NCBI RefSeq assembly: GCF_900111735.1
Contig: NZ_FOHW01000025.1
Span: 26,117-90,116, forward strand
Origin: Pseudomonas graminis
GTDB lineage: Bacteria > Pseudomonadota > Gammaproteobacteria > Pseudomonadales > Pseudomonadaceae
DNA length: 64,000 nucleotides
Direction of reading: 5' to 3'
The notes beneath the pieces were generated by a model, which saw only the letters and a program-made list of their open reading frames with translations, had not been told where the DNA came from and ran no database searches. The position numbers and the translations under genes were made by a program. Shown here in pieces: positions 16,795 to 25,968 of the stretch (positions are counted from its first letter, which is position 1; each line of letters starts with the position of its first letter).

Positions 16795-16840
16795 GAATGC
16801 TCCTTACGGGTTGTAGCCTGCCGCCAAAGCGGTCAGACAA
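16795..16840 (-). promoter_or_regulatory. Candidate S6:S18 autoregulatory leader of rpsF
   Basis: On the minus strand the leader reads CCGCTTTGGCGG (a 4 bp stem with tetraloop, 16821-16832 region), then CAGGCTACAACCCGTAAGGAGC just before ATG. The CCG followed by a Shine-Dalgarno-overlapping segment resembles the known S6:S18 mRNA motif of gamma-proteobacteria, in which the protein complex represses its own translation. Assigned from memory of the motif, not from a covariance search. Confidence 0.5.
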
Positions 16841-16972
16841 GGAGTGAATAACACTGGTTTATCTTGCACAGGGACAGGCACATGAGCGCCTGCCATGACA
16901 GCAAGGGGCGCAATTGTAGAGAAGGGGTCGGAGGGGCGCAAGGAGATTGGTGAATATTTGAACAATGATGCT

Positions 16973-17035
16973 GAGCTACAAGCTACAAGCCGGAGCGTGA
17001 CTGGCTTGAGCTTGAGGCTTGCAGCTTGCAGCTCG
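16973..17035. repeat. Imperfect inverted repeat downstream of rlmB
   Basis: GAGCTACAAGCTACAAGC (16973-16990) pairs with GCTTGAGGCTTGCAGCTTGCAGCTC (about 17008-17033). It has internal short direct repeats (AGCTACA/AGCTACA; GCTTGCA/GCTTGCA). Elements of this AGCTTGCAAGCT type are common between Pseudomonas genes. It could act as a stop for rlmB transcripts, but there is no U-run. Confidence 0.65.
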
Positions 17036-17045
17036 CTACTGACGA

Positions 17046-17795
17046 CTACTTCTTGGCAGCGGCGCGCTGGCGCAGGGCTTCGAACAGGCAGACGCCTGTC
17101 GCGACCGAAACGTTGAGGCTGCTGACGCTACCCGCCATCGGCAGGCGCACCAGATAGTCGCAATGCTCGCGGGTCAGGCGTCGCATGCCTTTGCCTTCGG
17201 CGCCCATGATCAGAATGGTCGGGCCGGTCAGGTCCTGCTGGTACAACTCCTGCTCCGCCTCACCCGCAGTGCCGACGACCCACAGGCCGCGCTGCTGGAG
17301 TTTTTCCAGCGTGCGCGCCAGGTTGGTCACGGCGACGAGAGGAATGACCTCCGCCGCACCGCATGCCACTTTCCGAACGGTCGGCGTCAATGTCGCGGAC
17401 TTGTCCTTGGGCACGATCACTGCCAGTGCGCCCGCCGCATCGGCAGTCCGCAGGCAGGCACCGAGATTATGAGGATCGGTGACGCCATCCAGAACCAGGA
17501 TCAGCGGCGGACCTTCGGTGCGGTCCAGCAGCTCGTCGAGCATTGCCTCGCCCCAGACCTGGCTCGGACTGACGTCCGCCACCACGCCCTGATGAACACC
17601 TTCTACCCAGGCGTCCATTTCTCGACGCTCGGCCTGCCCCACCGACACACGATTCTGCGCGGCGAGCTCGATGAGCACCTGAACCCGTGGGTCGCTGCGC
17701 CCTTCAGCCAGCCAGATCTGTTTGACCCGCTTTGGGTGATGACGCAACAGCGCCTCTACGGCATGAACACCGTAGATTTTTTCCAGCTGACTCAT
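17046..17795 (-). CDS. rlmB: 23S rRNA (guanosine-2251 2'-O)-methyltransferase
   Basis: 249 aa SPOUT enzyme using SAM to methylate Gm2251 in the peptidyl-transferase P loop. N-terminal L30e-like substrate domain (about 5-80), then SpoU motifs: LDGVTDPHNLGACLRTADAA (about 100), IMGAEGKGMRR (about 195) and MAGSVSSLNVSVATG (about 222). It overlaps the end of rnr by 4 bp (ATGA), so the two are coupled, as in many gamma-proteobacteria. Confidence 0.96.
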   Translation of the reverse strand: MSQLEKIYGVHAVEALLRHHPKRVKQIWLAEGRSDPRVQVLIELAAQNRVSVGQAERREMDAWVEGVHQGVVADVSPSQVWGEAMLDELLDRTEGPPLILVLDGVTDPHNLGACLRTADAAGALAVIVPKDKSATLTPTVRKVACGAAEVIPLVAVTNLARTLEKLQQRGLWVVGTAGEAEQELYQQDLTGPTILIMGAEGKGMRRLTREHCDYLVRLPMAGSVSSLNVSVATGVCLFEALRQRAAAKK

Positions 17796-20410
17796 GACTT
17801 GGCCTTAGGTTTGCGCACGCTGCCACTGCCCGAAGCAGAGGTCGAGCCCGACTTGGACGACCCCTTGCGATGTTTGCTGGTTTTACCTGAGGCGCCAGCG
17901 GAATCACTCGTCGACTTTCCCGACGATGCCTTGCTACCACCCTTGGCTTCGGTCAGCAGCGCTTTCTTCATTTCCCGGCTTTTGCGCACTTCTGCGTTCT
18001 TGGCAGCCGCGTCACCGGGCCGATAGGCCTCGGCAACAGGCTCTTTTGCAGTGCGGCGACCAGACTTGGAAGCAGATGACGATTCCTTCGAGTCCTTGCC
18101 CTTATCTGCCGCAGCAGGTTCAGACGTTCGACGCTTACGGCCAATGGGCGCGCTGGTGGTCTTTTCGGACATTTCGAAGTCGATCTTGCGCTCGTCAAGA
18201 TCAACGCGCATGACGCGCACTTCAACGGTGTCGCCCAGGCGGAAGCTACGACCTGTGCGCTCGCCAGCCAGACGATGGTGGACCGGATCGAAGTGGTAGT
18301 AGTCACCCGGCAATGCGGTGACGTGGACCAAGCCTTCGACGTAGATATCGGTCAGCTCGACGAACAGACCAAAGCCGGTGACAGCTGTGATCACGCCCGG
18401 GAACGACTCGCCAACGCGGTCTTTCATGAACTCGCATTTCAGCCAGTTCGTGACGTCGCGGGTCGCCTCATCGGCACGGCGCTCGCTCATCGAGCACTGC
18501 TCGCCCAACTGCTCGAGCATCGGCTCGTCGTATGGGTAAATGCGCGCCTTCGGAATGACAGGAGCACCGGCACGGCGAACGTGCGGCGTTTCCTGCTTGG
18601 AGCGGATCACACTGCGGATGGCGCGGTGAGTCAGCAAGTCCGGGTAGCGACGAATCGGCGAGGTGAAGTGGGTGTACGCCTCGTAATTCAAGCCGAAGTG
18701 CCCGTGGTTATCGGAGCTGTATACCGCCTGACTCAACGAACGCAGCATAACGGTCTGGATCAGGTGGTAATCCGGACGGTCCTTGATGGTTTCGAGCAGC
18801 GCCTGATAGTCCTTCGGCGTCGGGCCGTCTTTGCCCTTGTGCAGGGAGAGCCCCAATTCGCCGAGGAAAGCACGCAGCTTTTCCAGGCGCTCTGGCGGCG
18901 GACCGTCGTGGACGCGGTACAGCGCAGGAATCTCGTGCTTCTTGAGAAACGCTGCAGTCGCCACGTTCGCCGCAAGCATGCACTCTTCAATCAGCTTGTG
19001 CGCATCGTTGCGAGTGGTCGGACGGATCTCGGCGATTTTGCGCTCGGTCCCGAAAATGATCCGGGTTTCCTGGGTTTCAAAATCGATGGCACCGCGAACA
19101 TGCCGGGCACCCAGCAGGACTTTGTACAGCGCATAAAGCTGCTTCAGGTGCGGCACGACGTCGCCATACTGCTCGCGCAGCTGCTTGGCTTCGGCGGCTT
19201 TCGGATGCTCCAGCATCGAGCTGACTTTGTTGTAGGTCAGACGCGCATGGGAGTGAATCACGGCTTCGTAGAAAACGTAGTCGGTCATCTCGCCGGTTTT
19301 GGAAATCGTCATCTCGCAGACCATCGCCAGACGATCAACCAGCGGATTCAGCGAGCACAAGCCGTTGGACAGTTGCTCAGGCAGCATCGGGATCACGCGC
19401 TCGGGGAAATACACCGAGTTGCCGCGCACCTGAGACTCAGCGTCCAGCGCCGAACCGAGTTTCACGTAGCTTGATACGTCGGCGATGGCCACGTAGAGCT
19501 TCCAGCCGCCGGAGAACAGGCGCAGCTTGCCGGGTTTGGCTTCGCAGAAAACAGCATCATCGAAGTCGCGAGCATCTTCGCCGTCGATGGTGACGAATGG
19601 AAGGTGACGCAGATCGACGCGGTTTTCCTTGTCCTTCTCTTCGACTTCCGGCTTGAGCTTGGCGGCTTCTTTCAGCACAGCCTCGGGCCAGACGTGAGGG
19701 ATGTCGTAGGTACGCAGCGCGACATCGATCTCCATGCCGGGCGCCATGTAATTGCCCACCACCTCAACCACGTCGCCTTGCGGCTGGAAACGCGGGGTCG
19801 GCCAGTGGGTGATTTTCACCTCGACGAACTGACCGACCTTGGCGCCGTTGTTACGGCCCGGTGTGATCAGCACTTCTTGCTGGATTTTTGGGTTGTCCGG
19901 CTGGACGAAACCGATGCCGCTTTCTTCGAAGTAGCGGCCCACTACGGTTTCGTGCGCGCGGGAGATGACTTCGACGATCACGCCTTCGCGGCGACCGCGA
20001 CGGTCAAGACCCGAGACGCGCGCCAATGCACGGTCACCATCGAACACCAGGCGCATTTGCGCAGGGCTCATGAACAGGTCGTCCGAACCGTCATCCGGAA
20101 CCAGAAAGCCGAAGCCGTCACGGTGGCCGCTGATGCGACCCAGGATGAGGTCCAGCTTGTCGACTGGCGCGTACGTGCCGCGACGGGTGTAAATCAATTG
20201 CGCGTCGCGCTCCATGGCACGGAGCCGACGTCGCAAGGCCTCGATCTGATCTTCAGTCGTCAGGCCAAACTCTTCCACCAACTGCTCGCGGGCAGCGGGC
20301 GAACCGCGCTCGGAGAGGTGCGCCAGAATCAGCTCACGGCTAGGGATGGGGTTTTCGTATTTTTCCGCTTCACGAGCGGCCTCGGGATCGAGGGACTGCC
20401 AATCGGCCAT
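17792..20410 (-). CDS. rnr: Ribonuclease R
   Basis: 872 aa 3'-5' exoribonuclease that degrades structured RNA and acts in RNA quality control. Order: HTH-like N-terminus, two cold-shock domains (about 75-250), RNB catalytic core with TIDGEDARDFDDAVF (about 275), S1 domain (FPGVITAVTGFGLFVELTD, about 655). The last 130 residues are an unusually long, basic Ser/Lys/Thr/Gly tail (SKASSGKSTSDSAG, KHRKGSSKSGSTSAS), probably an RNA-binding disordered region. A weak AAGGTGA precedes ATG. tRNA-Leu genes lie divergently 213 bp upstream; I see no clear promoter in that gap. Confidence 0.97.
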   Translation of the reverse strand: MADWQSLDPEAAREAEKYENPIPSRELILAHLSERGSPAAREQLVEEFGLTTEDQIEALRRRLRAMERDAQLIYTRRGTYAPVDKLDLILGRISGHRDGFGFLVPDDGSDDLFMSPAQMRLVFDGDRALARVSGLDRRGRREGVIVEVISRAHETVVGRYFEESGIGFVQPDNPKIQQEVLITPGRNNGAKVGQFVEVKITHWPTPRFQPQGDVVEVVGNYMAPGMEIDVALRTYDIPHVWPEAVLKEAAKLKPEVEEKDKENRVDLRHLPFVTIDGEDARDFDDAVFCEAKPGKLRLFSGGWKLYVAIADVSSYVKLGSALDAESQVRGNSVYFPERVIPMLPEQLSNGLCSLNPLVDRLAMVCEMTISKTGEMTDYVFYEAVIHSHARLTYNKVSSMLEHPKAAEAKQLREQYGDVVPHLKQLYALYKVLLGARHVRGAIDFETQETRIIFGTERKIAEIRPTTRNDAHKLIEECMLAANVATAAFLKKHEIPALYRVHDGPPPERLEKLRAFLGELGLSLHKGKDGPTPKDYQALLETIKDRPDYHLIQTVMLRSLSQAVYSSDNHGHFGLNYEAYTHFTSPIRRYPDLLTHRAIRSVIRSKQETPHVRRAGAPVIPKARIYPYDEPMLEQLGEQCSMSERRADEATRDVTNWLKCEFMKDRVGESFPGVITAVTGFGLFVELTDIYVEGLVHVTALPGDYYHFDPVHHRLAGERTGRSFRLGDTVEVRVMRVDLDERKIDFEMSEKTTSAPIGRKRRTSEPAAADKGKDSKESSSASKSGRRTAKEPVAEAYRPGDAAAKNAEVRKSREMKKALLTEAKGGSKASSGKSTSDSAGASGKTSKHRKGSSKSGSTSASGSGSVRKPKAKS

Positions 20411-20623
20411 TAGAATGAATTCACCTTATCTGTATGTAATTAGTTTGGCATATACCAGATTGAAACGCGAAGACAGCGTTTGCTGGGACTTTTCGCTATT
20501 TCAAATTATTTTTGCACGGGGGCTTTACAGCCTTCAATCTCCTCCGTAAGATGCGCCCCACAACGACGGCACTGCCAAGTTGTAGTTGAAATCAAACGAA
20601 ATATCGAATGAAATCAACGAACT

Positions 20624-20710
20624 GCCCAGATGGTGAAATTGGTAGACACGCCAGCTTCAGGTGCTGGTGACCGCAAGGTCGTGGAAGTTCGAGTCTTCTT
20701 CTGGGCACCA
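20624..20710 (+). tRNA. tRNA-Leu (CAG)
   Basis: 87 nt class II tRNA with encoded CCA. Acceptor GCCCAGA pairs with TCTGGGC, the anticodon stem CCAGC/GCTGG closes loop TTCAGGT giving anticodon CAG for CUG codons, and the long variable arm is TGACCGCAAGGTCGT. D-arm and T-arm (GTTCGAGTC) are standard. Identical to the copy at 20904. Confidence 0.96.
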
Positions 20711-20718
20711 ATTCAACG

Positions 20719-20745
20719 AAACCGAGCCTTGGCTCGGTTTTGTGC
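20719..20745 (+). terminator. Intrinsic terminator after first tRNA-Leu
   Basis: AAACCGAGCC-TT-GGCTCGGTTT TG: a 10 bp perfect stem with trailing T residues, starting 9 bp after the tRNA CCA. Confidence 0.85.
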
Positions 20746-20903
20746 ATTTTATGGTTTGAAAAGTCAAGTCTGGCAAACAGCGCTCAGCGTAGATCACTTC
20801 CCCTGCCCTCTCCCATGGGGCAAACGAATCGCTGAACAGCCTCCCGAAGAAATTCAAAAATTCAGTTGCACTCCTGCGAAAAATCTAATTAAATCAGCGC
20901 CAT

Positions 20904-20990
20904 GCCCAGATGGTGAAATTGGTAGACACGCCAGCTTCAGGTGCTGGTGACCGCAAGGTCGTGGAAGTTCGAGTCTTCTTCTGGGCACCA
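20904..20990 (+). tRNA. tRNA-Leu (CAG), second copy
   Basis: Base-for-base the same 87 nt as the copy at 20624, with anticodon CAG and encoded CCA. The 193 bp between the two copies is not repeated apart from a similar terminator, so they are separate transcription units or a processed dimer. Together they raise supply for CUG, the commonest Leu codon in this genome. Confidence 0.96.
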
Positions 20991-20997
20991 AACAAAC

Positions 20998-21025
20998 AAA
21001 ACCGAGCCGAGTGCTCGGTTTTGTG
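20998..21025 (+). terminator. Intrinsic terminator after second tRNA-Leu
   Basis: AAAACCGAGC-CGAGT-GCTCGGTTTT followed by GTGC; the stem sequence is nearly that of the first tRNA terminator, pointing to duplication of tRNA plus terminator. It also lies past the stop of the convergent chemoreceptor gene. Confidence 0.85.
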
Positions 21026-21058
21026 CTTTCTGGGGTCTGCCATAAACCCCAGCCGTCC

Positions 21059-22993
21059 CTACGCCCGGAACTGTCCCAGACTGGCCTTGAGCTGGGCGGC
21101 GAGCCTGTCCAGCGTCTTGCCGCTGGCAGTCGTTTCCACCACGGCCTGCGCAGCCTTCTCGGCCTGGGCGTGAATCACCTCTACCCGCCCCCGCACCGCT
21201 TGCGCGCCCTGAGCCTGATGCTCTGCCGCCCGGGTCGCCAGGCCAATCGCCGCATGCACCTGCTCGACAGACACCTGCACCGATTGCTGCAGCCGAGCGC
21301 TGTCCTTCAGCACCGCGAGCCCTTCCTTTGCCTGACGCCCGGCCAGACCAATCGTTGCCACTGCTTCGCGCGCCCCGGATTGCAGCTTGGCGATGTGCTC
21401 CTGGATATCGCCCGTTGAGCTTTGCGTCTTGCTCGCCAACGCGCGCACTTCATCGGCGACAACGGCGAAACCTCGACCGGTCTCGCCGGCGCGCGCAGCC
21501 TCAATGGCAGCATTGAGAGCAAGCAGGTTGGTTTGCTCGGCGATGCCATGGATCACTTCCAGCACCACTTCGATCTGCTGGCTTTGCTGCGCCAGCCGCT
21601 CGATGACCTGGGCACCGGTCTCCACCTGCCCGGCCAGCGCCTCGATCAAGCTACCGACCTGATTGGAGGTGCGCGTGTTTTCATCGGTCGCCTGACGAAT
21701 GTCCACCACCTGCCGCAGCGCTGCCTGCATTGCCTGGCTCTCGGCCTGCGCTTCGTCAGCCATCTGCGCCAGCGCTTGAAGGCTCGCAGCCACCTCATCG
21801 CGCTGCAACTCGGCTGCAGCGCCAGCACCTGCATTGCGCTTGCTCATGGCGCCAATCTCGACGCCAGTCTGCTGCGCCACATCCCCTGCCTCTCGAACGA
21901 TCGGCTGCAACTTGTCGACAAAGCGGTTCACGGCCGCGGCCATGTCGCCTATCTCATCGTTGCTGTTGAGTTTGACGCGTTTGGTCAGATCACCTTCGCC
22001 TGCCGCCAGATCATCCAGCGCGCGGCTGAGCAACTGCAAGCGCAGCACGACGCGGCGCCCCAGCACGATGGCCAGCAGCACCAGCACGCCGAGCCCCACC
22101 AGAGACAGCCCGACACCGATTCTCCAGCGCAGCGTGGTCGCGGCCTCCTGCACAGCGGAGCTGGTATTGCCTGCCATCGCGGCGGCCGAAGATTGCGCCG
22201 CCTGCAGACGCGAGCGCAACGCCGCAGAACTCTCGGCGGCCGCGCCGCCAAGACTTTCCGAAACCAGTTGATCACCGCTGCCGATCAGCGCAACGAAGCG
22301 CTTGTCCAGCGCCGCCAGATTTTCTTCTACCGAGGTGGTCGACACACCCATACGAACTTTGCCGATCTCCACGCCGTTGGGACTGATGGAAGCTTCAACG
22401 TAGTAAACCGAAGGGTCCTTCTGCGCTGCATTCAGGACCTTGTCCATGGCGCGCTCGCCCTCGCCTTTCGCCAGCAAGGCTTTGACCGATTCATTCTCGC
22501 GATTCAGGTAACGCGTCAAATGCTCGCCCTGAGCATCGTCGTAGACCACGAACAGCACGTTCGGATTGCGTTGCGCACGTCGGGCGAACTCCGACAGCGT
22601 CGGCGTATCGCCATCCCACATCGCTCGCGGCGCGACAGCAGCCAGCAACTCGGCCATGTCCGTCGCCGAATCCCGAAGATCTTTCTCCAGCGTCGCACGC
22701 AGTTGCTTCTGTTCATCCTTTAGGCGCGTCGACAGGCCGGCACTCAAGCGCTGACGTGTATTTTGCGAAAGACTGTCGAGACTGGACGTTACGTCGCGGC
22801 TCGCCTGCTCCAGTTCGCCGGTCAAGTGTTGCGAATCTACACTCAGCCGCGACGCAAGCTCAGCTTCGAGCGCAATGACGGTGCTCCGAGTAAGAGCGAC
22901 GGCAACCAGCACTTGCACCAGAAGGGCGATACCAAGAGCAATGAATACGGGCCGCAGCAAGCGACTGCGCATAAGAGAAGTAACGGCCGACAC
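21059..22993 (-). CDS. Methyl-accepting chemotaxis protein
   Basis: 644 aa from GTG 22993 (SAVTSLMRSRLLRPV), preceded by GAGGGA; an ATG 21 bp inside is the alternative. TM1 about residues 15-38, a periplasmic helical/cache-like sensor (about 40-285), TM2 about 288-312, HAMP (about 313-365, DLAAGEGDLTKRV), then the cytoplasmic signalling domain with the conserved hairpin tip EQTNLLALNAAIEAARAGE and GRGFAVVADEVRALA. It controls CheA in response to an unknown ligand. Stands alone between the tRNA genes and purA; I recall a chemoreceptor here in P. putida but not in P. aeruginosa. Confidence 0.93.
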   Translation of the reverse strand: MSAVTSLMRSRLLRPVFIALGIALLVQVLVAVALTRSTVIALEAELASRLSVDSQHLTGELEQASRDVTSSLDSLSQNTRQRLSAGLSTRLKDEQKQLRATLEKDLRDSATDMAELLAAVAPRAMWDGDTPTLSEFARRAQRNPNVLFVVYDDAQGEHLTRYLNRENESVKALLAKGEGERAMDKVLNAAQKDPSVYYVEASISPNGVEIGKVRMGVSTTSVEENLAALDKRFVALIGSGDQLVSESLGGAAAESSAALRSRLQAAQSSAAAMAGNTSSAVQEAATTLRWRIGVGLSLVGLGVLVLLAIVLGRRVVLRLQLLSRALDDLAAGEGDLTKRVKLNSNDEIGDMAAAVNRFVDKLQPIVREAGDVAQQTGVEIGAMSKRNAGAGAAAELQRDEVAASLQALAQMADEAQAESQAMQAALRQVVDIRQATDENTRTSNQVGSLIEALAGQVETGAQVIERLAQQSQQIEVVLEVIHGIAEQTNLLALNAAIEAARAGETGRGFAVVADEVRALASKTQSSTGDIQEHIAKLQSGAREAVATIGLAGRQAKEGLAVLKDSARLQQSVQVSVEQVHAAIGLATRAAEHQAQGAQAVRGRVEVIHAQAEKAAQAVVETTASGKTLDRLAAQLKASLGQFRA

Positions 22994-23096
22994 AGGAGAT
23001 CCCTCACCACACACGCCATCAAAATGCTGGCATCGTTTTATAAGTGGAATCACAGCAAGGGTCGTGCCGCAGTGCAGCGCAGTTTTCAGCGGGCAA

Positions 23097-23127
23097 AACA
23101 AAGGGCCGCCGAGGCGACCCTTTGTTT
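23097..23127 (-). terminator. Intrinsic terminator of purA
   Basis: On the minus strand CAAAGGGTCGCC-TCG-GCGGCCCTTTGTTTTG: G/C stem with one mismatch and a T-run, 17 bp past the purA stop. Confidence 0.8.
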
Positions 23128-23143
23128 GCGCTTCAACGACTTA

Positions 23144-24436
23144 TCAGTCGAACGGATGACGCAGAACGATCGTCTCGTTACGGTCAGGGCCCGTCGAAAT
23201 AATGTCGATCGGTGCGCCGACCAGCTCTTCGAGACGCTTGATGTAAGCGCGAGCGTTGGCAGGCAACTCTTCCAGGGTCTTGGCACCCAGGGTCGACTCG
23301 GACCAGCCCGGCACTTCTTCGTACACTGGCTCCAGGCCGATGTAGCTATCGGCGTCCGTCGGCGCTTCGATCACTGCACCGTTCTCGTTCTTGTAGCCCA
23401 CGCAGATGTTGATGGTCTCGAGACCGTCAAGCACGTCCAGCTTGGTCAGGCAGATGCCCGAGATGCTGTTGACGTCGATGGCGCGGCGCAGGATGACAGC
23501 GTCGAACCAGCCACAGCGACGCGCACGACCTGTGGTCGCACCGAACTCGTGGCCACGCTTGGCCAGGAACGCACCAACGTCGTCGAACAGTTCAGTCGGG
23601 AACGGGCCCGAACCCACGCGAGTGGTGTAGGCCTTGGTGATGCCCAGGATGTAATCCAGGTACATCGGACCCATGCCCGAACCGGTAGCGATGCCGCCTG
23701 CAGTAGTGTTCGAACTGGTGACGTACGGGTAGGTACCGTGGTCGATGTCCAGCAATGAACCCTGGGCACCTTCGAACATGATGTCTTTGCCGGCGCGACG
23801 CATTTCGTGCAGCGTTGCGGTCACGTCGAGCATCATCGGCTTGAGCAGCTCGGCGTATTCCATGCACTCGTCGAGCGTCTTTTGGAAGTCGATCGCCGGC
23901 TCTTTGTAGTAGTTGACCAGAACGAAGTTGTGGTAATCCAGCAGCTCGCCCAGCTTGGCGGCGAAGCGTTCGCGGTGGAACAGATCACCGATGCGCAGAC
24001 CACGACGCGCAACCTTGTCTTCGTATGCCGGGCCAATGCCGCGACCGGTGGTGCCGATCTTGTGCTCGCCACGGGCCTTTTCGCGGGCCTGATCAAGGGC
24101 CACGTGATAGGACAGGATCAGCGGGCAGGACGGGCTGATGCGCAGACGCTCGCGCACCGGAATGCCTTTATCTTCGAGCTTGGTGATTTCGCGCATGAGT
24201 GCATCAGGCGCGACGACCACACCGTTGCCGATCAGGCACTGCACGCCTTCGCGCAGGACGCCGGACGGAATCAGGTGCAGGACGGTTTTTTCGCCGTCGA
24301 TCACCAGCGTGTGACCAGCGTTGTGGCCACCTTGATAGCGCACTACCGCAGTTGCATGTTCGGTCAGCAGATCAACGATCTTGCCTTTGCCCTCATCACC
24401 CCATTGGGTGCCCAGGACTACGACATTCTTACCCAT
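23144..24436 (-). CDS. purA: Adenylosuccinate synthetase
   Basis: 430 aa from MGKNVVVLGTQWGDEGKGK (ATG 24436), the usual start; the ORF opens five codons earlier. It condenses IMP and Asp with GTP in AMP synthesis. Visible motifs: GTP-binding GDEGKGK (13-19), GGHNAGHT (about 41-48), TTGRGIGPAYEDK (about 129) and GRARRCGWFDAV (about 303). It lies 54 bp downstream of hisZ, a neighbour pair usual in Pseudomonas. Confidence 0.98.
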   Translation of the reverse strand: MGKNVVVLGTQWGDEGKGKIVDLLTEHATAVVRYQGGHNAGHTLVIDGEKTVLHLIPSGVLREGVQCLIGNGVVVAPDALMREITKLEDKGIPVRERLRISPSCPLILSYHVALDQAREKARGEHKIGTTGRGIGPAYEDKVARRGLRIGDLFHRERFAAKLGELLDYHNFVLVNYYKEPAIDFQKTLDECMEYAELLKPMMLDVTATLHEMRRAGKDIMFEGAQGSLLDIDHGTYPYVTSSNTTAGGIATGSGMGPMYLDYILGITKAYTTRVGSGPFPTELFDDVGAFLAKRGHEFGATTGRARRCGWFDAVILRRAIDVNSISGICLTKLDVLDGLETINICVGYKNENGAVIEAPTDADSYIGLEPVYEEVPGWSESTLGAKTLEELPANARAYIKRLEELVGAPIDIISTGPDRNETIVLRHPFD

Positions 24437-24490
24437 AACACTTGTCCTCATTCGCGCAAACTTGGTGCCGGCAGCGGCCGGCGGGGAAAC

Positions 24491-25678
24491 TCAAGAGGCC
24501 AGCGGCATTACCTGCCAACGCTCGCCCTGCTGAATCAATTGCCGATCACAGTCGGCGTCTTGCGCCGCTGAAACCGGTTGGCCTGGCAACGCCTGAACCA
24601 CGCGCTGACCCTCGGCGCGCAGCTGACAGACCTTTTGCCACAGCGCCGCATCGGTGCTGTCAGGCATCCAGATGCCGCCAGACGGCAGCTCGATCTGCGC
24701 CTGACCGCGTGTCACCAGGGTTTTCAAATCGGTTGAAAAACCCGTCGCCGGGCGCGCACGACCAAAGTCAGCACCAATGTCATCGTACCGACCGCCCTGG
24801 GCAATCGACTGACCGACACCCGGGACGAAGACCGCAAACACCACGCCGGTGTGGTAGTGGTAGCCGCGCAACTCGCCAAGGTCAAAGTAGAACGGTAGCT
24901 CAGGGAATCGGGCAGAGAGACGTTCGGCGATTTCCTGCAGATCATCCAGCGCTTCAATGACCGGCGCCGGCGCGTTCGCCAGACGGTCGCGCGCCTGTGC
25001 CAACACCGTGCGGTCGCCACACAGATCCACCAGCGCGCGCAGCATGCTGGCCAGCTCGGCCGGCAGACCTTCGGTCAACGCAATGACCTCGTCGATGGCC
25101 TTGCGCTGCAGCGCATCAAACAGCTGTTGTTCGACTTCGCCGGACAACCCGGCAGCGCGGGCAAGACCACGGTAAATCCCGACGTGCCCCAGGTCCATAT
25201 GGACTTCCGGCACATCCGCCAGTTGCAGCATCGCCAGCATGAGGCTGATGACTTCGACGTCGCTGCTCGGGCTTGCGTCGCCATACAGCTCGGCGCCCAG
25301 CTGGATCGGGCTGCGCGAGGACGACAATGCACGCGGCTGGGCATGCAGCACGCTGCCAGCGTAGCAGAGACGGCTTGGGCCTTCACGACGCAGGGTGTGC
25401 GCGTCGATGCGGGCGACCTGCGGCGTGATGTCCGCGCGGAAACCCATCTGCCGACCCGATTGCGGGTCGACCACTTTGAAGGTGCGCAGATCCAGATCCT
25501 GACCCGCACCGGTGAGCAGTGATTCAAGGTATTCGATGTGCGGGGTCACGACAAACTCGTAGCCCCAGCTCTGAAACAGATCCAGCACCTGACGACGCGC
25601 GACTTCAATACGCGCAGCTTCCGGCGGCAGTACTTCTTCGATGCCATCCGGCAGCAGCCAGCGGTCAACCGTTGCCAT
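24491..25678 (-). CDS. hisZ: ATP phosphoribosyltransferase regulatory subunit
   Basis: 395 aa, related to class II histidyl-tRNA synthetase but without tRNA-charging function; pairs with the short HisG to start histidine synthesis and confer His feedback. HisRS-like parts are seen: VDRWLLPDGIEEVLPPEA (N-term), FRADITPQVARID (motif 2 region, about 78), GYHYHTGVVFAVFVPG (about 272) and GGRYDDIG (about 293). hisG is not in the window. Followed by purA. Confidence 0.95.
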   Translation of the reverse strand: MATVDRWLLPDGIEEVLPPEAARIEVARRQVLDLFQSWGYEFVVTPHIEYLESLLTGAGQDLDLRTFKVVDPQSGRQMGFRADITPQVARIDAHTLRREGPSRLCYAGSVLHAQPRALSSSRSPIQLGAELYGDASPSSDVEVISLMLAMLQLADVPEVHMDLGHVGIYRGLARAAGLSGEVEQQLFDALQRKAIDEVIALTEGLPAELASMLRALVDLCGDRTVLAQARDRLANAPAPVIEALDDLQEIAERLSARFPELPFYFDLGELRGYHYHTGVVFAVFVPGVGQSIAQGGRYDDIGADFGRARPATGFSTDLKTLVTRGQAQIELPSGGIWMPDSTDAALWQKVCQLRAEGQRVVQALPGQPVSAAQDADCDRQLIQQGERWQVMPLAS

Positions 25679-25855
25679 TACGCCTTTCCCCTATGATCCG
25701 GGCGGCTGGCCCTTGGGCAAGCCTTGAGTGAAGCAGACAGCATTCTGCGGACGCTGGGCGAGGAAATGTCCTCTGCCCGATGCGCCGCCCTATCGTGAAC
25801 ACCGTCCTCGAAAAAACTGCCGCGCACGGAACACGCCACGGCCAATCAATCGTGC

Positions 25856-25887
25856 AGACGCAAAAAAGCCGGGAATTTCCCGGCTGC
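25856..25887 (-). terminator. Intrinsic terminator after hflC
   Basis: On the minus strand GCAGCCGGGAAATTCCCGGCTTTTTTGC: stem GCCGGGAA/TTCCCGGC with six T. It ends the nnr-to-hflC superoperon. A second GC-rich hairpin (CGGGCAG/CTGCCCG-like, about 25921-25948) lies nearer the hflC stop. The remaining 290 bp to hisZ hold no gene I can support; no DUF2065 gene is present. Confidence 0.85.
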
Positions 25888-25968
25888 CGCATCATACACA
25901 CGTTTTGTCGCGCGATCACCCCGACGGGCAGTTTTGCCGCCCGGCGGAGTGATCAGGTGCTGATGCGA

